Part shown: positions 62,641-64,000 of the stretch, piece by piece
Layout: every line of letters starts with the position of its first letter
How positions within the stretch are numbered: position 1 is the stretch's first letter
Source: Diogma glabrata
Taxonomy: Eukaryota; Arthropoda; Insecta; Diptera; Cylindrotomidae
Length of the DNA stretch: 64,000 bases
Direction: 5' to 3'
Assembly (NCBI GenBank): GCA_963693315.1
Contig: OY856188.1
Span: 251,201,905 to 251,265,904, forward strand
Notes under the pieces: model-generated
Told to the model about the DNA's origin: nothing
Databases searched by the model: none
Seen by the model: the letters and a program-made list of their open reading frames with translations, nothing else
Program-made: the position numbers and the translations under genes

Positions 62641-64000
62641 AAATAATAGCCCATAATTTAAATATCCATCCCTAAACTACATTAGTTAAACATTATTGGA
62701 AGGGCATTGCTTAGTATGATTGGCTGAGGAACAGTATTGTCAAGGAGAGTGGGATCAGGACGAATAATGGTGTGAGTTAAATAATTTTAATTTGCTAAAT
62801 GTAATAATAATAGTGGTGGTGAGGATGTGATGATCTGGGCTTCTTCGGTCTTTGAGGTTGTCAGAGTCCTTCTTCTCAGGCTCACTTTTTTTCGATTATA
62901 CTGTCTCTTTTGCGTGCATATCTATGCATTTTTATTGGACAAGGGGGGAAATTCCTACTTGAACTTACGAGACTGAAGCTTTTCGGATTACAACCTCGTT
63001 TAGCACGCAGTTTCCCTGTTTGCTCGCTTGCAGGTTCATTATTCATTACAGTATATACACTTCAGGAGATAGCATGTTATCTCCCTAAGTGATATGTAGG
63101 TTTCAGGATAAAAAAAAAAAAAAATTCTAGAGAGATAAATTGAAATTTATTGAGAAATAAAAATTAAAAATCGACACAGATTTCTTAAAAAAGAGGAAAA
63201 TCAAAAATTCGTGGTCGTGATTTTGTGTTATGATGAAAGCCACAGCATTATCATCTAACCTAACCTACGTGTTGTGTTGTCAACTTTAATTCAATTCATA
63301 TGAAAAATGGTATTATCCAAACAATTTTAACCTTTAAGTAAAACAACCTTTTAATGTAGTTCATTAAAATCGATTACACGTGAACAACGCTATGAGTACA
63401 AAAACAAAACGTACACAACAAAAATAATGTCCTTAATTAAATCAGAAAAAAATGGTTCATATACACAAATGTGTTGTAATGGGAAATTCCGGTGGTAGCA
63501 TAGAAACGTAATGACAACAATTGTAATAATATGAGTTTTTATTTCATTAGATTTTTATAATTAATTTGTTGATTTTACAAAAAAGATGGAAATTTATATT
63601 AGTTGCTTGATGGAAAGAAAAATAAAATCGTTATCAGTTGTTCATTTTGTTTTGAAAATGTGGCAACTCCAAGGATTAAGAATGAACAAAGTGAAAAGAT
63701 TGAGAACGAACGGCTTGAATCAAAAACTAAAACCACGATAACGTCAAGTTAAGATGTTCAAAAATCAACATCAAAACAAAATATAAATCTTCCAAATATA
63801 GTGTAAATCCGTATCCCATTATCTAGATCAAAATACTTTGATTTCAACAAAAAAAAAAAAAAAAATAAGAAATAAAGAAAACTAATTTCCCAGAATTATG
63901 AATTGAAGAAAATTAATTTTCGTATAAAACATTGTTAAATGACTAATGTAAAGATGTTGGTATAGTTTTATGTATGTAATTAAGTTCTCTAATTGAGTTA
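62641..64000. other. Intergenic DNA to window end
   Basis: No gene recognised. Poly-A runs at 63109-63124 and 63849-63865. The plus frame at 62910-63092 has no recognised content. Confidence 0.4.

Overview
The window is eukaryotic, very AT-rich and repeat-dense. It looks like heterochromatin-like or gene-poor intergenic DNA of an arthropod, most likely an insect. Reasons: introns of about 48-85 bp with canonical GT/AG ends, long (TA)n and (TGTATG)n microsatellites, and insect-type transposons (PIF/Harbinger, LINEs, a CsRn1/Kabuki-type Ty3/gypsy element, hAT-like and CACTA-like elements). A dipteran is my best guess, from intron size only. There are no rRNA, tRNA or CRISPR signals and no bacterial operon structure.

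Layout. 0-16 kb: MITEs, scattered transposase relics (Mutator-like at 2.0-2.4 kb, Harbinger at 6.4 kb) and a 1.9-kb long-TIR element at 12.9-14.8 kb. 15.7-22.3 kb: a broken minus-strand Harbinger nuclease gene, and the only convincing intact host-type gene, an 8-exon plus-strand gene (19946-22249). The two are divergent and share an inverted duplication of their upstream DNA. 22.3-57.2 kb: one minus-strand LINE cut by two nested insertions. The first is a complete, young Ty3/gypsy element (23835-30208) with identical 841-bp LTRs, a tRNA-Trp primer site, a CHCC-type gag and a textbook -1 frameshift site. The second is a 25.9-kb insertion (30888-56764) with short terminal inverted repeats, subterminal word-repeats and a 2-bp CG target duplication. 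57.7-64 kb: another long-TIR element with a transposase relic, then the inverted partner of a repeat found at 4.9-5.8 kb.

The 25.9-kb insertion is the most interesting object. On its minus strand it carries a TNP2-like (CACTA/EnSpm-type) transposase and, downstream on the same strand, a multi-exon DUF4806 gene. Its ends are saturated with a CGATAG/CTATCG word in both orientations, as expected for subterminal transposase-binding repeats. I infer a giant two-gene CMC-type transposon swollen by nested insertions: LINE pieces, a 1.8-kb hAT-like element with perfect 8-bp target duplication, two long-TIR elements, a 286-bp tandem repeat, a near-perfect 250-bp-arm palindrome and TA arrays.

A second theme is two arthropod protein families I know only as uncharacterised proteins. 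Here both sit inside elements with clear inverted repeats: one with an FFATxHGKG motif (two long-TIR copies) and one with ARWM...AERG motifs (hAT-type TIR and TSD). This context argues that both are transposases.
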